From Mycoplasmopsis columbina (GTDB lineage: Bacteria; Bacillota_I; Bacilli_A; Mycoplasmatales; Metamycoplasmataceae): 64,000 nucleotides of DNA. This document shows positions 33,559-45,074 of this stretch, in pieces. The notes beneath the pieces are model-generated. The model was not told the DNA's origin, ran no database searches, and saw only the letters and a list, made by a program, of their open reading frames with translations. Location of the stretch: contig NZ_LR215041.1 in assembly GCF_900660685.1 (NCBI RefSeq), forward strand, positions 186,001 to 250,000. The letters run 5' to 3'. Position 1 is the first letter of the stretch, and each line of letters opens with the position of its first letter. Made by a program: the position numbers and the translations under genes.

Positions 33559-34941
33559 ATGTCAAAAAAGATCAATAATCAGCATATTATTGAATTAAAA
33601 GAAGTCGTTAAAGAGTTTGACGGAAAATTAGTTTTAGATAATGTTGATTTAAAAATTAATAAAGGGGAATTTGTTACATTATTGGGTCCTTCAGGATCAG
33701 GTAAAACAACAATTTTACGTTTAATTGCCGGTTTTGAATGAGCCACTCGTGGAGAAATTAAATTTAATGGTTTAGATATTAAAGATTTACCTGCGCATGC
33801 ACGTGATTTATCAACCATTTTCCAAGATTACGCTTTGTTTCCACATCTAAATGTTGAAGGAAACATTAAATATGGTTTATTACTTAAAAGAAAACCAAAA
33901 GAACATGTTAATCCGAAGTATAAAACATTACTTGAGGAAAAAATTAAACAATGAAATAAAAAAGCTGCTGATGAAATGGCTAAATTAGATCGTGTTCAAC
34001 AAGAATATGAACAAGAAATGGAAAAATTTAAACCAACTAGTAGACAGTACAAAAAACGTCAATCATGATTAGATGATTCAGACTTTAAATATTCATATTG
34101 AGAATATTACACAACACAACAAATTGAGAAATTTGAAAAAAAACACTTAACAAGAAAATTAACTAAAGATGAAATTAATGAAGAAGTAGCAAACATTGTT
34201 AAATTGGTTGGACTTGAAGGCAGCGAGAAAAAAGGAATTAACGAACTTTCAGGTGGTATGAAACAACGTGTTGCACTTGCAAGATCTTTAGTTATCGAAC
34301 CAGAAATTCTTTTACTTGATGAACCTTTAAGTGCATTAGATGCTAAAATTCGTCAAAAAATGCAAGTTCTTTTAAAAAGCATTCAAAAGAAATTAGGTCT
34401 TACGTTTATTTTTGTTACTCATGATCAAGATGAAGCTCTTGAACTTTCAGATCGTGTCGCAATTGTAAGAGATGGAAAGATTGAACAATACGACACACCT
34501 AAAGCAATTTATGATTATCCAGTTAACAAATGAGTTGCGAACTTTATTGGTGATTCAAATATTTTTAATGGTAAATTTAATGCTGATGGAACAGTAACCA
34601 TTTTAGACCAAAAAACCTATAAAACAGTTCATGATGAAAATGAGTTTGCTCCTGGAGAAGAAGTAGATGCTTTAATTCGTCCAGAAGATATTGATATTGT
34701 GAACACCGACAGAGATAGAAATGATAGACTTTTAGGTAAAGTTGTTGAATCATCATATCGTGGAAGTTATTACTATTTAAAAATTGAATTAGAATCAAAA
34801 CACATTATTTATGTAGAAACCGCTAAAAAATTTGACGTAGGTGAAAAAGTCTACTTAAGTTGAACAATTGATTCAATTCATTTAATGAAAAAAGATAGCA
34901 AATGAGATTATTCACAAGATGCTGAATCAAATCAAGAATAA
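33559..34941 (+). CDS. potA: Spermidine/putrescine ABC transporter ATPase
   Basis: ATPase of the polyamine importer, 460 residues. It has Walker A (GPSGSGKTT), a Q-loop in [11 protein letters not shown], the signature LSGGMKQR near residue 230, Walker [14 protein letters not shown], the switch His in VTHDQDEAL and a C-terminal TOBE-type domain. As in the ATPase at 20658, Q-loop and signature are separated by an insertion (about 90 residues, Lys/Glu/Tyr-rich). It is first in potABCD, and its end overlaps potB by 23 nt. Confidence 0.92.
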
Positions 34942-35755
34942 ATTAAGTTTAAATAAAAGATTAACTCTTTTATTACCTTTTGTTGTTATAGCTATCTTTT
35001 TTATTCTTTTACCTATAATTTTAATTATTATTAATGCCTTTACTCCAAGGGAAAATTTTGACACTTTTTTACTTTTAAAAGAAAAAAACACATGAATCCA
35101 AATTGGAAGAAGTTTGAAAATTGGAGTAATTAGTTCATTAATTTGTTTACTCTTAGGTTTTCCTTATGCCTATTTTATTGCAACAAGCAAAAATAAATAT
35201 TTACCAATTTATGGAATGAGTTTGATTTTAAGTCCAATGATCATTTTTACAATTGCTAGAATTTACGCAATTAGAGGATTTTTCTTAGCCGTTGTGCCAA
35301 CAGAAGATACTTTGAATGCTGAATGATTTATGGTATTAGCATTGACTTATTTAAATTTACCATTCATGATTATGCCTTTATATAGTGTGTTTAAAGACAT
35401 GCCCAAAAACATTATTGAAGCAAGTGAAGATTTAGGTTACAATAAATTTCAAACTTTATTAAAAGTTGTTGTGCCTTATTCATTAAAAGCAATAATCAGC
35501 GGATTAGGATTAATTTTCCTTTCATCAGCAACTAACTTTGTTATAAGTGATAAATTGTTGCCAAATAAAAATCAATTACAAACAATTGGATCAGTAATTA
35601 ATGATTATACTGTTCCTTCAAACGAATATCTTCTATCAAGAGGAAGTGTCTTAGTTTTAGTTGTATCAGCAATATTTATAGGCTCATACGCGCTAATTCA
35701 ATATGCACCAAAACTTTTTGCTAAATTTAGTAAGAAAGGATGAAGATATGAGTAG
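34919..35755 (+). CDS. potB: Spermidine/putrescine permease PotB
   Basis: A 278-residue permease with about six helices. The EAA coupling loop is IIEASEDLGYNKFQTLLKVV. The start ATG lies inside potA. The reading frame passes a TGA at 35741 (Trp) and stops at TAG 35753, giving a four-residue tail (WRYE) that overlaps potC by 8 nt. If TGA were stop, the gene would end exactly at the usual PotB terminus. Confidence 0.9.
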
Positions 35756-36575
35756 ATTTTGAAACGGTTTAAAACAATCATATATTTACTTAATTTTAGT
35801 AGTAACTTATATTCCTTTAATTTTTGCAGTAGTTTTTAGTTTTAATAAACCAAGTGCAAAAGGATTTCTAAGTTTCACATGAAATCAAGGAACAAACGAA
35901 GCGTGAGTTAACTTTTTTGCAGATGATAGAGGAAATGCTTTGGTTAATTCAATTATAATTGCCTTATTTACAGCTATTTTCGTTGTAATTATTTCGCTTG
36001 TAACTGTCTATGCAATGTGAAGACAAAAAAATAAAAAATATGGTGTTGTTATTAAAAGTGTTAATAATATTCCATTAATCAACCCTGACAACATTACTGC
36101 TATTGGACTTGTTTTGGTTTTTTCTATGTTATTTGGTACTCTCGCAAGTACTAAAGAAGGTTTAGCTCGTGGAATAGTGGGTCATACTTTAATGGCCTTA
36201 CCTTACGGTATTACTTTAATGTATCCAAGAAGCGAAAAATTCAATCGTTCTTTAATGGAAGCATCTCAAGATTTGGGTTATTCTAAATTTAGATCATGAT
36301 TCAAAACATATTTTGTGTACATGATTCCTTCAATAATTTTTTCAGCTCTAGTAGCTGCCTTTCTCTCATTTGATGATTTTATTATTTTAAGAACTACAAC
36401 AAACACAGTTACATTAGGAACAAAACTTTATGAAGGTCAGTTCCAAGCGTGAGGATTAGTTGTTGGAGCAGCTCTAATGTTTTTAACTATTTTTGGTAAC
36501 ATTATTTACATTTCTTATAAAGCATATAATCTTAAAAAAGGAACAAAATTAAAAAATAAGAAAGGAGCAGAATAA
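35748..36575 (+). CDS. potC: Spermidine/putrescine permease PotC
   Basis: A 275-residue second permease with about six helices and the coupling loop LMEASQDLGYSKFRSW. TGA codons are Trp. It overlaps potB by 8 nt and potD by one base (TAATG); the Shine-Dalgarno for potD (AAAGGAG) lies in its last codons. The four genes therefore form one tightly coupled operon. Confidence 0.9.
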
Positions 36576-38188
36576 TGAATAAAAATAAATTGCTTTACTT
36601 TCTTAAAACTAAAATTTTGACTAAACAAGTAGCATTTGGTGCTTTTGGCTTAGCTATTACAGCTGGTTTAGCAGGAACAATAGGTTATAAATATTCACAT
36701 CCTTTTAAACCTAGTTTTTTCAATTACAAACAATACATGCTTGAAGAAAATCAAGATATTATTCGTAAATATTTTGACTATAAAGAATTTGATACTTTAA
36801 ATCAATTCACTAATGCAATTTTAACCAATAAAGCTGTAGCTGGTATTGGATCTGATGCACAAGCAGTTAATTTAATTAAGAAAAACAAACTTAAAAAAAT
36901 CAATTTTCATAAGCTATTTCCAAATGTAATTAGTGAAAGTGATCTTGAAAATAAAGACATTCTTGCTCAAAAATTGCAAGAACTTTACACTGAACAAGTT
37001 TGACAACATTTGTCTTCATATGATAAAGAACTTGAAGTTGATGAAAATGGAAAAGAATTTTCTGATGGGAAAAGACATTTATGAGAATATTTCACACCAT
37101 ATTTTTCACAAGATATGGTTGTAGCATATAATCCTTCTAAAGTTTTAAACATTAAAAATGATGAAAATTTAAACTTTAAAAAATACTATGATTTAGATAA
37201 GCAAATTTTAAATGACTTAATAACCACTAACGAAGATAATGAAAATGATAATTCATGAGAAGCAGGTAGCTTTAGTTTATATAGTATTTTAAAAACTTTA
37301 AAAAAATATGGATTTAATAATCTTGAAGCAACTGATGCTGTACGTGACAATATGATTTATGGATCAGGTTATAGATTTGACAAAGAATCTAATAAATATG
37401 TGGATTCCTATGCCACAGGCAAGGGAAATGACTTTGATAATGGTATTAAAGACCATAAAGAATTAATTAATCAGTTTGCAGATTTAATTAAAAATTCAAC
37501 AGGATATAGCCTAAATAGTCCAAAAATTAATTTTATTGGTGATGGACTTGAACTAGTAGATAGAATTGTTAATCCTGCTTCTGATATTCAATTTGGAATT
37601 ATTTACAATGGTGATGCCTTTGATGCTTACAAAGGTGCAGATAATGTTAACAATAGTCATGATGGTGCTATACGTTATATTAAACCAAAAACTAACTTAT
37701 TACTTATAGATGGACTTGTAATTGTCGATGGAATTGATAAAGAATTTGAAGATAAAGTTTATGAAGTTGTAAAAAATTCATTTCTTGAAGGATTAGGCGA
37801 TGGTCAATGAGAAGATTCAGGAGTTGATAAAACTGAATTACATTCATATTTAAACTTTGACAATGTTGGATATACACCCGCATTTAAAAAATTAGTTGAT
37901 TTTATCGAAGAAAATGATTTTGAGTATATTGAAAACTGAAGTAAACCATCAACAATGACAGATGTTAGTGATGATGAATGAGAAGATATGAAAAAATATG
38001 AGCAACAATATGCTTCAAACTTATTTGCAATTAACGCTAAGTACAATTTAAAAGTTCCAGGAACATTGCAAGATTTAATTACTTCAGGCGACAAAACTTA
38101 CACAGTTAATCACTATGATATTAAACCAGTTGATGAAAAAACTTTGACCGAAATTGAAACATATTGAAATTTAAAAATAAAAAAATAA
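36575..38188 (+). CDS. potD: Polyamine-binding protein PotD, membrane-anchored
   Basis: Extracellular solute-binding component, 537 residues, longer than Gram-negative PotD (about 350). The N-terminus has one hydrophobic helix (about residues 16-40, AFGAFGLAITAGLAGTIGY) but no lipobox Cys, so it is predicted to stay tethered by a transmembrane anchor. Later segments such as FNYKQYMLEENQDIIRKYFDYKEF resemble the start of mature PotD. Its identity rests mainly on position in potABCD. It is followed by a strong terminator. Confidence 0.82.
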
Positions 38189-38214
38189 AAGGAAAACGAG
38201 AGTTTTCCTTTTTT
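38187..38214. terminator. Bidirectional terminator after potD
   Basis: GGAAAAC and GTTTTCC pair around a GAGA loop, with A/T-tracts on both sides. It serves potD and the converging efp unit. Confidence 0.85.
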
Positions 38215-38515
38215 AATAATATCCAAAAAAACAAACTTTCAAACTTTCAGGTTTAATATCTAAAAGTGAAATGAATCTTTTTTCAAATTCCTCTGTAAAA
38301 CTGTTGATTACTTCATATAAACTTTTATTTTTTTTCACTCTTACATCAATTATAAAACTGACATTTGATTGATTTTTTGCAAAAATAATTCTTGGTTCGT
38401 GTTCTAATTTGATGAAATTAGTATCATTAATACATTGTTCAACCATTTGAATAAAAGCTGATTCAGTAACTGAATATGACTGATTTACAGAATAGTTGAC
38501 TGTTACAGAATTCAT
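38213..38515 (-). CDS. Asp23/Gls24-like (YqhY-type) small protein
   Basis: A 100-residue protein without signal or membrane segment. The middle (VSFIIDVRVKKNKSLYEVINSFTEEFEKRF) has the Asp23 pattern of a beta strand followed by a long amphipathic helix. It starts on the base immediately after the efp stop (TAGATG). In Firmicutes an Asp23 paralogue, yqhY, follows efp in the same way, which supports the assignment. YqhY is linked to fatty-acid metabolism control in Bacillus; the role here is unknown. Confidence 0.55.
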   Translation of the reverse strand: MNSVTVNYSVNQSYSVTESAFIQMVEQCINDTNFIKLEHEPRIIFAKNQSNVSFIIDVRVKKNKSLYEVINSFTEEFEKRFISLLDIKPESLKVCFFGYY

Positions 38516-39085
38516 CTATTTATTTCCTTTTCCAGCATATTTACCAGTTTCACTTGAAACAATAATGTAATCTCCTTCTTTAATGAACATAGGAGTATCA
38601 AGTTCATAACCAGTTTCTAATTTAACCCTTTTTTGTGGATTAGTAGTTGTATTTCCTTTTACTGCATCAGGTGCTTCAACAACTTGTAATTCAATATTAA
38701 CTTCTAATTCGATATCTAGAACTTCATCTTGATATTTACGAATTTTTACAGTTGAACCTTCTTTTAAAAAGTTTAATTCTCATTCAACATTTTTAACGGG
38801 AATTTCAATTTGTTCATAAGTTTCATTATCCATTAAAACAATATTTTCGCCATCTGAATATAAGTAATTCATAGGACGTTTGTCAATATGTGCCTTATTT
38901 ACTTTGTCTCCACCTGTGTAGGTTTTAATAGTTGTACTACCTGTTCTTAAATTTTTTACTTTTGCTTTAACATTAGCTTGTCCTCTACCTTGTTTTGAAT
39001 GTTGTGCATCAAGTACAACAAAAATATCTCCTCCGTCTTCAAAAGTAATTCCAGGTTTAAATGTATTTACATTAATTACATCCAT
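38516..39085 (-). CDS. efp: Elongation factor P
   Basis: A 189-residue EF-P that relieves ribosome stalling at polyproline. It has the KOW-like N-terminal domain with HSKQGRGQANVKAKVKNL; the loop residue at the usual modification site lies in AQHSKQGRG. Domains II and III end with IIVSSETGKYAGKG. The gene crosses a TGA (Trp) near 38779. Poly-Pro-rich surface lipoproteins in the same window, such as the stalk at 17075, are plausible EF-P clients. Confidence 0.93.
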
Positions 39086-39175
39086 TGTATTCTCCTTTTA
39101 TATATTTAAAATTAACTTATTTATAGTGTATATATTTTATATTAAAGGCATAAATATCTTTATTCTTAAGTAAAA

Positions 39176-39203
39176 AAATAAAAATCAAGTTCATAAACTT
39201 GAT
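39176..39203 (-). terminator. rluB terminator
   Basis: ATCAAGTT (39184-39191) and AACTTGAT (39196-39203) form an 8-bp stem; on the minus strand a T-run follows. Confidence 0.8.
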
Positions 39204-39219
39204 CTAACTATTTTTTTAT

Positions 39220-39966
39220 CTATTTTTTGTTTTCTTTTTGTATTAACTTAGCTTCTTGCATACGAATAATATGTTTCAAATCTTTTAATTCTTTTAGTTT
39301 TAAAGGGCGATACATTCCTTCAGGTATTTTGTCCACTTTTAAATTCGCATATTGCAATCTTTTAAGTGCAAGAACTTTTCGATTAAAAGATTTAAAAAGT
39401 TCTTTAACGTGATGATATGAACCAACATGCAATTTCACAGTATAAGATTTTGCTTCTACTTGATCAACAATTTGATGTGAAATTTTTCCATTGACCATTA
39501 CACCTTTATTAATTTCTTTAAATTCTCTTAATGACAAGGGTTCGTTGACTCTAACTCTATAAATTCTTTCAATTTCATATTTAGGATGAGTTAATTTATT
39601 GACCATTTCTAAATCATTAGTCAACAACAATAATCCCGTAGTATCATAATCTAATCTTCCAACAGGCACAATTCTCTGATTAGTATCAATTAAATCTACA
39701 ACTGTTTTTCTTTTTTGTGGATCTTTTGATGTTGAAACAGTTTTTTTTGGTTTGTTTAAAATAAAATATTCTAATTTGTGTTCAATTAAATTCAAAATTT
39801 TGCCTTTAACTTTAATCTCATCATTAATTGAAGCTAAAGAACCTAACTGAGCTTTAAGACCATTAATAAATACCTTTCCTTTAACAATGTATTCTTCAGC
39901 TTCTCTTCTTGAACAAAAACCACTTTGTGCGATTAATTTTTGTACTCTAACTAATTCATTTTTCAT
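39220..39966 (-). CDS. rluB: Ribosomal large/small subunit pseudouridine synthase, RsuA/RluB family
   Basis: A 248-residue enzyme with an N-terminal S4 RNA-binding domain (VQKLIAQSGFCSRREAEEYI) and the catalytic core with the essential Asp in GRLDYDTTGLLLLTND. The RsuA/RluB/RluE/RluF group cannot be separated with certainty; RluB-like is most usual in mollicutes. It is last in the sufS-sufU-dinB-nadD-rluB unit and starts 3 nt after the nadD/yqeK stop. Confidence 0.88.
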   Translation of the reverse strand: MKNELVRVQKLIAQSGFCSRREAEEYIVKGKVFINGLKAQLGSLASINDEIKVKGKILNLIEHKLEYFILNKPKKTVSTSKDPQKRKTVVDLIDTNQRIVPVGRLDYDTTGLLLLTNDLEMVNKLTHPKYEIERIYRVRVNEPLSLREFKEINKGVMVNGKISHQIVDQVEAKSYTVKLHVGSYHHVKELFKSFNRKVLALKRLQYANLKVDKIPEGMYRPLKLKELKDLKHIIRMQEAKLIQKENKK

Positions 39967-39969
39967 TTT

Positions 39970-41064
39970 TTAACTCATTCATTTTTTGTATATTTCTATT
40001 GCTTCTGGAGTAAATACAACACCTTTATCTAAATTAAATTGATGATTAATTTTTACAACTTCTTTAAAGCCTTCATCAAAATTTGTTAAACATAGTTCTC
40101 TTAGTTTTTGTACACCTTTAAATCTTCGTCCTTCACAAATTTTGTCTGCAATAAAAAGAATTTTGTCTAAAGTATGCATTTCTAAATCCATTCCTGTATG
40201 TACCTTAATAGCTCTTAAAACAGCTTGATTTGTTATTTTGTATTCATGTTTTAATCAATAATGTCCCATCAATTGATGTAATTGATAATCATGCACATTA
40301 TTCATTTCATCTTTTGTTAAAAAGTTAGACAAAAATTCACGACTATTTTCTTTACTTACTTTTTTAGCTATATCGTGGAATAAACCTGCATAGTAAGCAG
40401 ATTTTGCATCATATTTAATGCTTTTTGCTAATTGAACTGCAAATTCGGCTGTTTTGACACAATGATTAGCTAATTCAGGATATTTTTTTAAAGTGTTGTG
40501 AAGAATTTCTTTAGCATAAAGAAAATTAGCACCAATATATTTATTAACTTCTAGTGGAACATAATCAAAAACACCACTTCTTACAGCCGTTGATGATTCT
40601 TCTTGCAATTCATTTTTTAAAATTTGCACGTTGTATTTTTTAGCATTAATTTTATTAATTTCCTTACTTCTTCTAAAGGCAACAAGTTTACATGATTGAG
40701 AAATTTCATCAATATGTTCTCACTTATTTAATTTAGGTAATAAATCACTTCCCATAATAAAAAATAATTCATCTTGTGGAAATTTACGCTTAAAATAGCG
40801 GATAGTTTCAAAAGTGTAACTAACACCCCCACGTTTAAGTTCAAAAAGAGAAATTTCCATTTTTTCTTCTTTTTCTAAAGCTAATTCAAGCATTTTTAAT
40901 CTATCTTCATTACTTGCAATCGCTTCCTTTTTTTTGAAAGGATTTTTTGCAGCAGGCACAAAAATTAATTTATCCAAATTTAGTTGTTTTATAGCCTCTT
41001 TAGCTATTTTTAAATGTCCATTATGAATAGGATTAAATGATCCTCCAAAAAGTGCAATTTTCAT
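39970..41064 (-). CDS. nadD: Fused nicotinate-nucleotide adenylyltransferase / YqeK-type HD hydrolase
   Basis: A bifunctional protein of 364 residues. Residues 1-about 190 are NadD: GGSFNPIHNGHL nucleotide-binding motif, FIMGSDLL and ESSTAVRSG. Residues about 195-364 are a YqeK-like HD domain: H in LANHCVKTAEFA, HDIAKK, then VHTG and FIADKICEGRR. NadD makes NAD precursors; YqeK cleaves diadenosine tetraphosphate in Bacillus and Staphylococcus. The two are adjacent genes in many Firmicutes and fused in many mycoplasmas. It starts one base after the dinB stop. Confidence 0.92.
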
Positions 41065-41065
41065 T

Positions 41066-42352
41066 TTACTTTTCTCCTTGTTTATCTTTTATTTTAACTT
41101 CTTCTGAAACAAATTTAACTTGAACTTTTGCAAATTCGTCTTTGTTTAAGAGAGTTTCAGCAGTTGTTAAAAAATCAAAATGTGATTCGCGATTCAAATT
41201 TCTAATGATATTTTTAATTTTCTGCTCTTTAGTGTTATTACTTGTTTCTTTCCTTTTTGTTCGATTATCAAAAAGTTTTAGTTGCCGACCAACTTCTTCA
41301 ATAGGTAAAACATTGTTTAATTTTACTCCAATTCCTCTTAATGGTTTTCCATTTCATGAACTATCAAATAATCGAATTGCAGTTTCTAAAATTTCTGAAT
41401 TATCGTTTGTGTATTCTTTAATTTTTTTCTGCTGACCTTTTCAATTTTTATCGCTATCTCGTAGATTTATATAAACAACATTTCCAACTAAATTTCTATT
41501 TTGCGCTTTAGTTGTAATCTTTTTAACTAAAACTTTTAAAATGTCGATTAATTCTTCGCGTTCTTCTAAATCATTAGACATAAAAGTTAAGTCAGTTCCA
41601 ATACTTTTTACTTTATTTTTTTCGACTACAACATTATCATCGCCTAAACCATTTGCTTCATTAACAATGTTTTGACTTCTTGATTTAAAAATATCATAGA
41701 ACTCGAGATTATAAGGATCTATTTGTGCTAAATCACCTATGGTATAGATATTTAAGTCATTTAATTTTGGTCAAGAATTTTTACCAATTCCAAAAAATTC
41801 TTTAATTTCTAAAGGTCATATATGATCCTTAAAATTATTTTTAGTTAGATGTTTTAAACCGAAAGGTTTACCTAAATTTGTTGCCATTTTGGCTAAAAAT
41901 TTGTTATATGAAATTCCAATAGAGATAGGGATTTTAAATTTATTTTTGATTTCATTTTGAATTTTTCTTGCCAAAATTAAAGGATCACCATTATTTACAA
42001 TATGCGTTACGTCAAGTCAACATTCATCAATTGAATAAATTTCAATAAGTTTTGTATATTTGTGACTTAAATAACTAAAAATTTTAGTTGATAAATTCAC
42101 ATAAAGTTCAAAGTTAGGTTCAACTATTATTGTTTTTGGTTCAAGTTGGAAAATTTTAAAATTGGGTCATCCTGCTTTAACACCTAATTGTTTCAATTCA
42201 TAACTAATACTACTTGCAATTGATCTTTTTAATTTTCTCCCAACTGCAACAGGCTTGTTAATTAATTCAGGATTTAAAGCACGATGAGCACTAACGAAAT
42301 ATGAATCAAAGTCAATGTGAAAAATTATTTTATTATTTGTTAAATAACTCAT
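41066..42352 (-). CDS. dinB: Y-family DNA polymerase IV
   Basis: Translesion polymerase of 428 residues. Palm catalytic carboxylates are visible in FHIDFDSYF near the N-terminus and IYSIDECWLD further on; the fingers/thumb region includes GISYNKFLAKMATNLGKP. The C-terminal little-finger domain is followed by a Lys/Glu-rich tail that lacks an obvious clamp-binding motif. TGA codons are Trp. The start overlaps the end of sufU by 20 nt. Confidence 0.9.
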
Positions 42353-42761
42353 TTTTTAAAGGTTTAGTGAGCATTGTACAACAATTAAGACGATTATGAT
42401 GTTTTTTGACATTGTCAAAAACGGCTAATTTTCCTAAAGTTGTTTTTTCATCTTCAGTTATTTCTATTCCCTGAAGAAATTTTTCATATACTTCTATAAA
42501 CTGTTGACTTTGTTCAATTGTCATACTGTTTAATTTTTCACAAAGCAGATCAGTGGAAGCTAAAAAGAAAGCACATCCATTGCCATTAAAAATTAAATTT
42601 TTTATAGTGTTATTTTCAACTTGATATGAAAATTTTAAATAATCGCTACAAGATTCACCAAATTTTTCAACTCCCATTTCTTCAAGATTTAAATTTTTAA
42701 ATTTAGGTTTAAGATAATGTGACATGATAATATCTCTTTTTTCAACATCATTATATGACAA
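42333..42761 (-). CDS. sufU: Fe-S cluster scaffold / sulfur-acceptor SufU
   Basis: A 142-residue SufU-type protein that takes sulfur from SufS. The zinc-ligand set is conserved: Cys and Asp in ESCSDY, Cys in FNGNGCAFF and Cys in RLNCCTM. The start is most likely TTG at 42761, about 8 nt after GGAGGTG and overlapping the sufS stop by 11 nt; the next in-frame ATG (MSHYLKPK) would remove part of the family N-terminus (DIIMSHYLKP). A minimal SufS-SufU system is usual in mollicutes. Confidence 0.88.
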   Translation of the reverse strand: MSYNDVEKRDIIMSHYLKPKFKNLNLEEMGVEKFGESCSDYLKFSYQVENNTIKNLIFNGNGCAFFLASTDLLCEKLNSMTIEQSQQFIEVYEKFLQGIEITEDEKTTLGKLAVFDNVKKHHNRLNCCTMLTKPLKNELFNK

Positions 42762-43905
42762 GAAAATCACCTCCTTCTTTAAGTGTTTTAACAAGATAAT
42801 CACATTCTTCTTTAGTGTTGTATATTCCTAAAGACACTCTAACATAGGCATTTTCGTCACGAATATTTTTTAAATATTGTGCACAAAAAATTCCACTTCT
42901 CACATAGATATTTTTTGTAGCTAAATAATGAGCAACATCCTGAGCTGGAATGTTTTTGACATTAAAGAGCAAAATATGATTATTTCGTGAATTGTATAAA
43001 GTTAAATTTTTAATTTTAGCAAGTTCATCTCACAAATAATTAGTTAAATCTCTCAAATGTTGTTGTGTTTTTTGATAACCTAAAAATTCATTGAAGAAAT
43101 CTAAAGACGCATTAAACATATGAAATGCAGCCAAATTAGGAGTTCCAGGTTCATAACTCATTAAATCATTTTTAATTGTCAAACATGCATTAGTATCAAC
43201 TTTTGCAACTGATCCTCCTCCAACAAACGCAGGAGTAACTTGTTGTGCAAGTCTATGATTAAAAGCTAAAACGCCAAAACCAGTAGGTCCATAGAATTTG
43301 TTAGCACTAAATGCGATTGCATCGCAATTGGCAAATGAAACACTTTCGCTAATAATTGCTTGGGCAGCATCATTAATTAAATATGCATTATTTTCTATAA
43401 CTCTTTTATAAACTTCTTCTAAGTTTACTTTTTGATCAAAACTATTAGAAACTTGTGATAGTGCAACAATTTTAGTTTTTTTATTAATGTTTTGAATAAT
43501 TTGATCTGTAAAAATAATTTTTGCGCCTTTTTCTTCCGCTACTCTAATTCAAGGTCCAATATTTGAAGAGTGATTGTAAATTGATAAAATAATTTCATCA
43601 TCTTTATTTATTAAATGCTTTACCATTAAAGCAATTTTATTAAGAGAGTCTGTTGTACCAGAAGTAAAAGAAATTTTATCTTCATCTTTTGCTTGAAGCA
43701 AAGTTCTTACTTTTTGTCGCACATTATTAATTACCTCTGCATTTTTAATTCCTATTTTAGTTTCACTTGAACGAGTGCTAACTGCATATTTAGTATAAAA
43801 ATCATACTCTGCTTGTATGGCTCTAAGAGGTTTTTGAGTTAAAGCCGAGTTATCAAAATAGACGATCTGTTCAAGTAAAGGAAAATGTTCTCTAATCTTA
43901 TTCAT
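42751..43905 (-). CDS. sufS: Cysteine desulfurase SufS
   Basis: PLP enzyme of 384 residues that removes sulfur from cysteine for Fe-S or tRNA thiolation. Visible features are YFDNSALTQKP at the N-terminus, FTSGTTDSLN, a PLP-binding segment with LINDAAQA, the Schiff-base Lys in FSANKFYGPTG and the catalytic Cys in VRSGIFCAQ. In-frame TGA near 43548 is Trp. The upstream sequence has no strong ribosome binding site. It is the first gene of the minus-strand unit. Confidence 0.92.
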
Positions 43906-44133
43906 AATATGTAAATTTTAATTTTTAAATTTAAAAAACATAAAAATATTTTAAAAATACTACCTTTGAAATTTCGTGCGTGTTTATATATTATTTTATT
44001 TATATTATTAGAAATCATTCACTTTGTGGTATTATTCTTAAAGATTTTCTAGCAAGCAAATTCAAGAAATTTTAGAGTTTGAAGATCTATTAAAAAAAAT
44101 TAAATTTTTGATATTGCTTTTTTATCTTTACTA

Positions 44134-44139
44134 TATAAT
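44134..44139 (+). promoter_or_regulatory. rplM-rpsI promoter (-10)
   Basis: TATAAT 48 nt upstream of the rplM ATG, with a TTGATA at 44108 (20-nt spacing). The rest of the 281-bp gap 43906-44186 is AT-rich; I see no other gene in it. Confidence 0.55.
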
Positions 44140-44186
44140 AGTTAAGCAATTTTACAAACTATTTATAACGTTTTGAAGGAGGAGTC

Positions 44187-44621
44187 ATGAGACAAACAAC
44201 AATTATTAACCGTGAAAAAGCTAATAAGAAATGATACGTTGTTGATGCTGAAGGCCAAGTTTTAGGTCGTTTAGCTGCTTTCGTTGCTTCTGTATTAAGA
44301 GGAAAAAATAAACCAACCTTTACACCAAATGCTGACATGGGTGATTATGTAGTGATTGTTAACGCTGAAAAAGTTGTTTTAACAGCTAATAAAGAAGAAG
44401 ACAAAATGTACTACCACCACTCAGGATATCCAGGTGGATTAAAAAGCATTAATGCAGCTAAATTAAGAGTTAAAAAACCAACTGCATTAGTTGAAAAAGC
44501 TATTTCAGGTATGATTCCTCATACAAAATTAGGTGATAAACAACGTAGAAACTTATTTGTTTATGCTGGTCCAAATCACAAACACGAAGCACAACAACCA
44601 GAAAGTTTAGAGGTAAAATAA
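44187..44621 (+). CDS. rplM: 50S ribosomal protein L13
   Basis: A 144-residue uL13 starting [30 protein letters not shown], preceded by [21 protein letters not shown] and [18 protein letters not shown] are family hallmarks. It is an early-assembling 50S protein. Its stop and the rpsI ATG are separated by one base, the conserved rplM-rpsI pair. One TGA is Trp. Confidence 0.96.
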
Positions 44622-44622
44622 T

Positions 44623-45018
44623 ATGGCAAACAAAATTGAATACCGTGGATTAGGTCGTCGTAAATCTTCAACCGCACGTGTTGTTTTAAAACCAGGAAAT
44701 GGTAAATTTACTGTTAACAATCGTGATGCTAAAGATTATTTAACTTCTGATTTATATATTCAAGATGCTGAACAACCACTTGTTTTAACAGAAACAAAGG
44801 GAACATTTGACATTGTTGTTAATGTTCGTGGTGGTGGTTTAAGTGGTCAAGCTGGCGCAATTCGTTTAGGTATTGCTCGTGCTTTATTATTAGCAAGTGA
44901 AACATATCGTGCAAAACTTAAACCAGAAGGTATGTTAACAAGAGATGCTCGTGTTAAAGAGCGTAAAAAACCAGGTCTTAACGCTGCACGTCGTGCTCGT
45001 CAATTCTCAAAACGTTAG
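44623..45018 (+). CDS. rpsI: 30S ribosomal protein S9
   Basis: A 131-residue uS9 with [14 protein letters not shown] at the N-terminus, [23 protein letters not shown] in the centre and the conserved C-terminal tail ending ARQFSKR, whose final Arg reaches the P-site tRNA. Directly behind rplM. Confidence 0.97.
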   Translation: MANKIEYRGLGRRKSSTARVVLKPGNGKFTVNNRDAKDYLTSDLYIQDAEQPLVLTETKGTFDIVVNVRGGGLSGQAGAIRLGIARALLLASETYRAKLKPEGMLTRDARVKERKKPGLNAARRARQFSKR

Positions 45019-45042
45019 TTTTAATAAAAAAATCATTCATTT

Positions 45043-45069
45043 CTACCAATTTTATAGTAAAATTGGTAG
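45043..45069. repeat. Perfect 12-bp inverted repeat before tRNA-Ile
   Basis: CTACCAATTTTA and TAAAATTGGTAG flank a TAG loop. There is no T-run behind it; the tRNA starts 6 nt later. It could separate the rpsI mRNA from the tRNA by processing, or stabilise the mRNA 3' end. Confidence 0.7.
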
Positions 45070-45074
45070 TACAT

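Noticed and set aside
43906-44186. A gene in the sufS/rplM gap
   Set aside because: No ORF with a start, ribosome binding site and reasonable length; only promoter-like sequence is seen.
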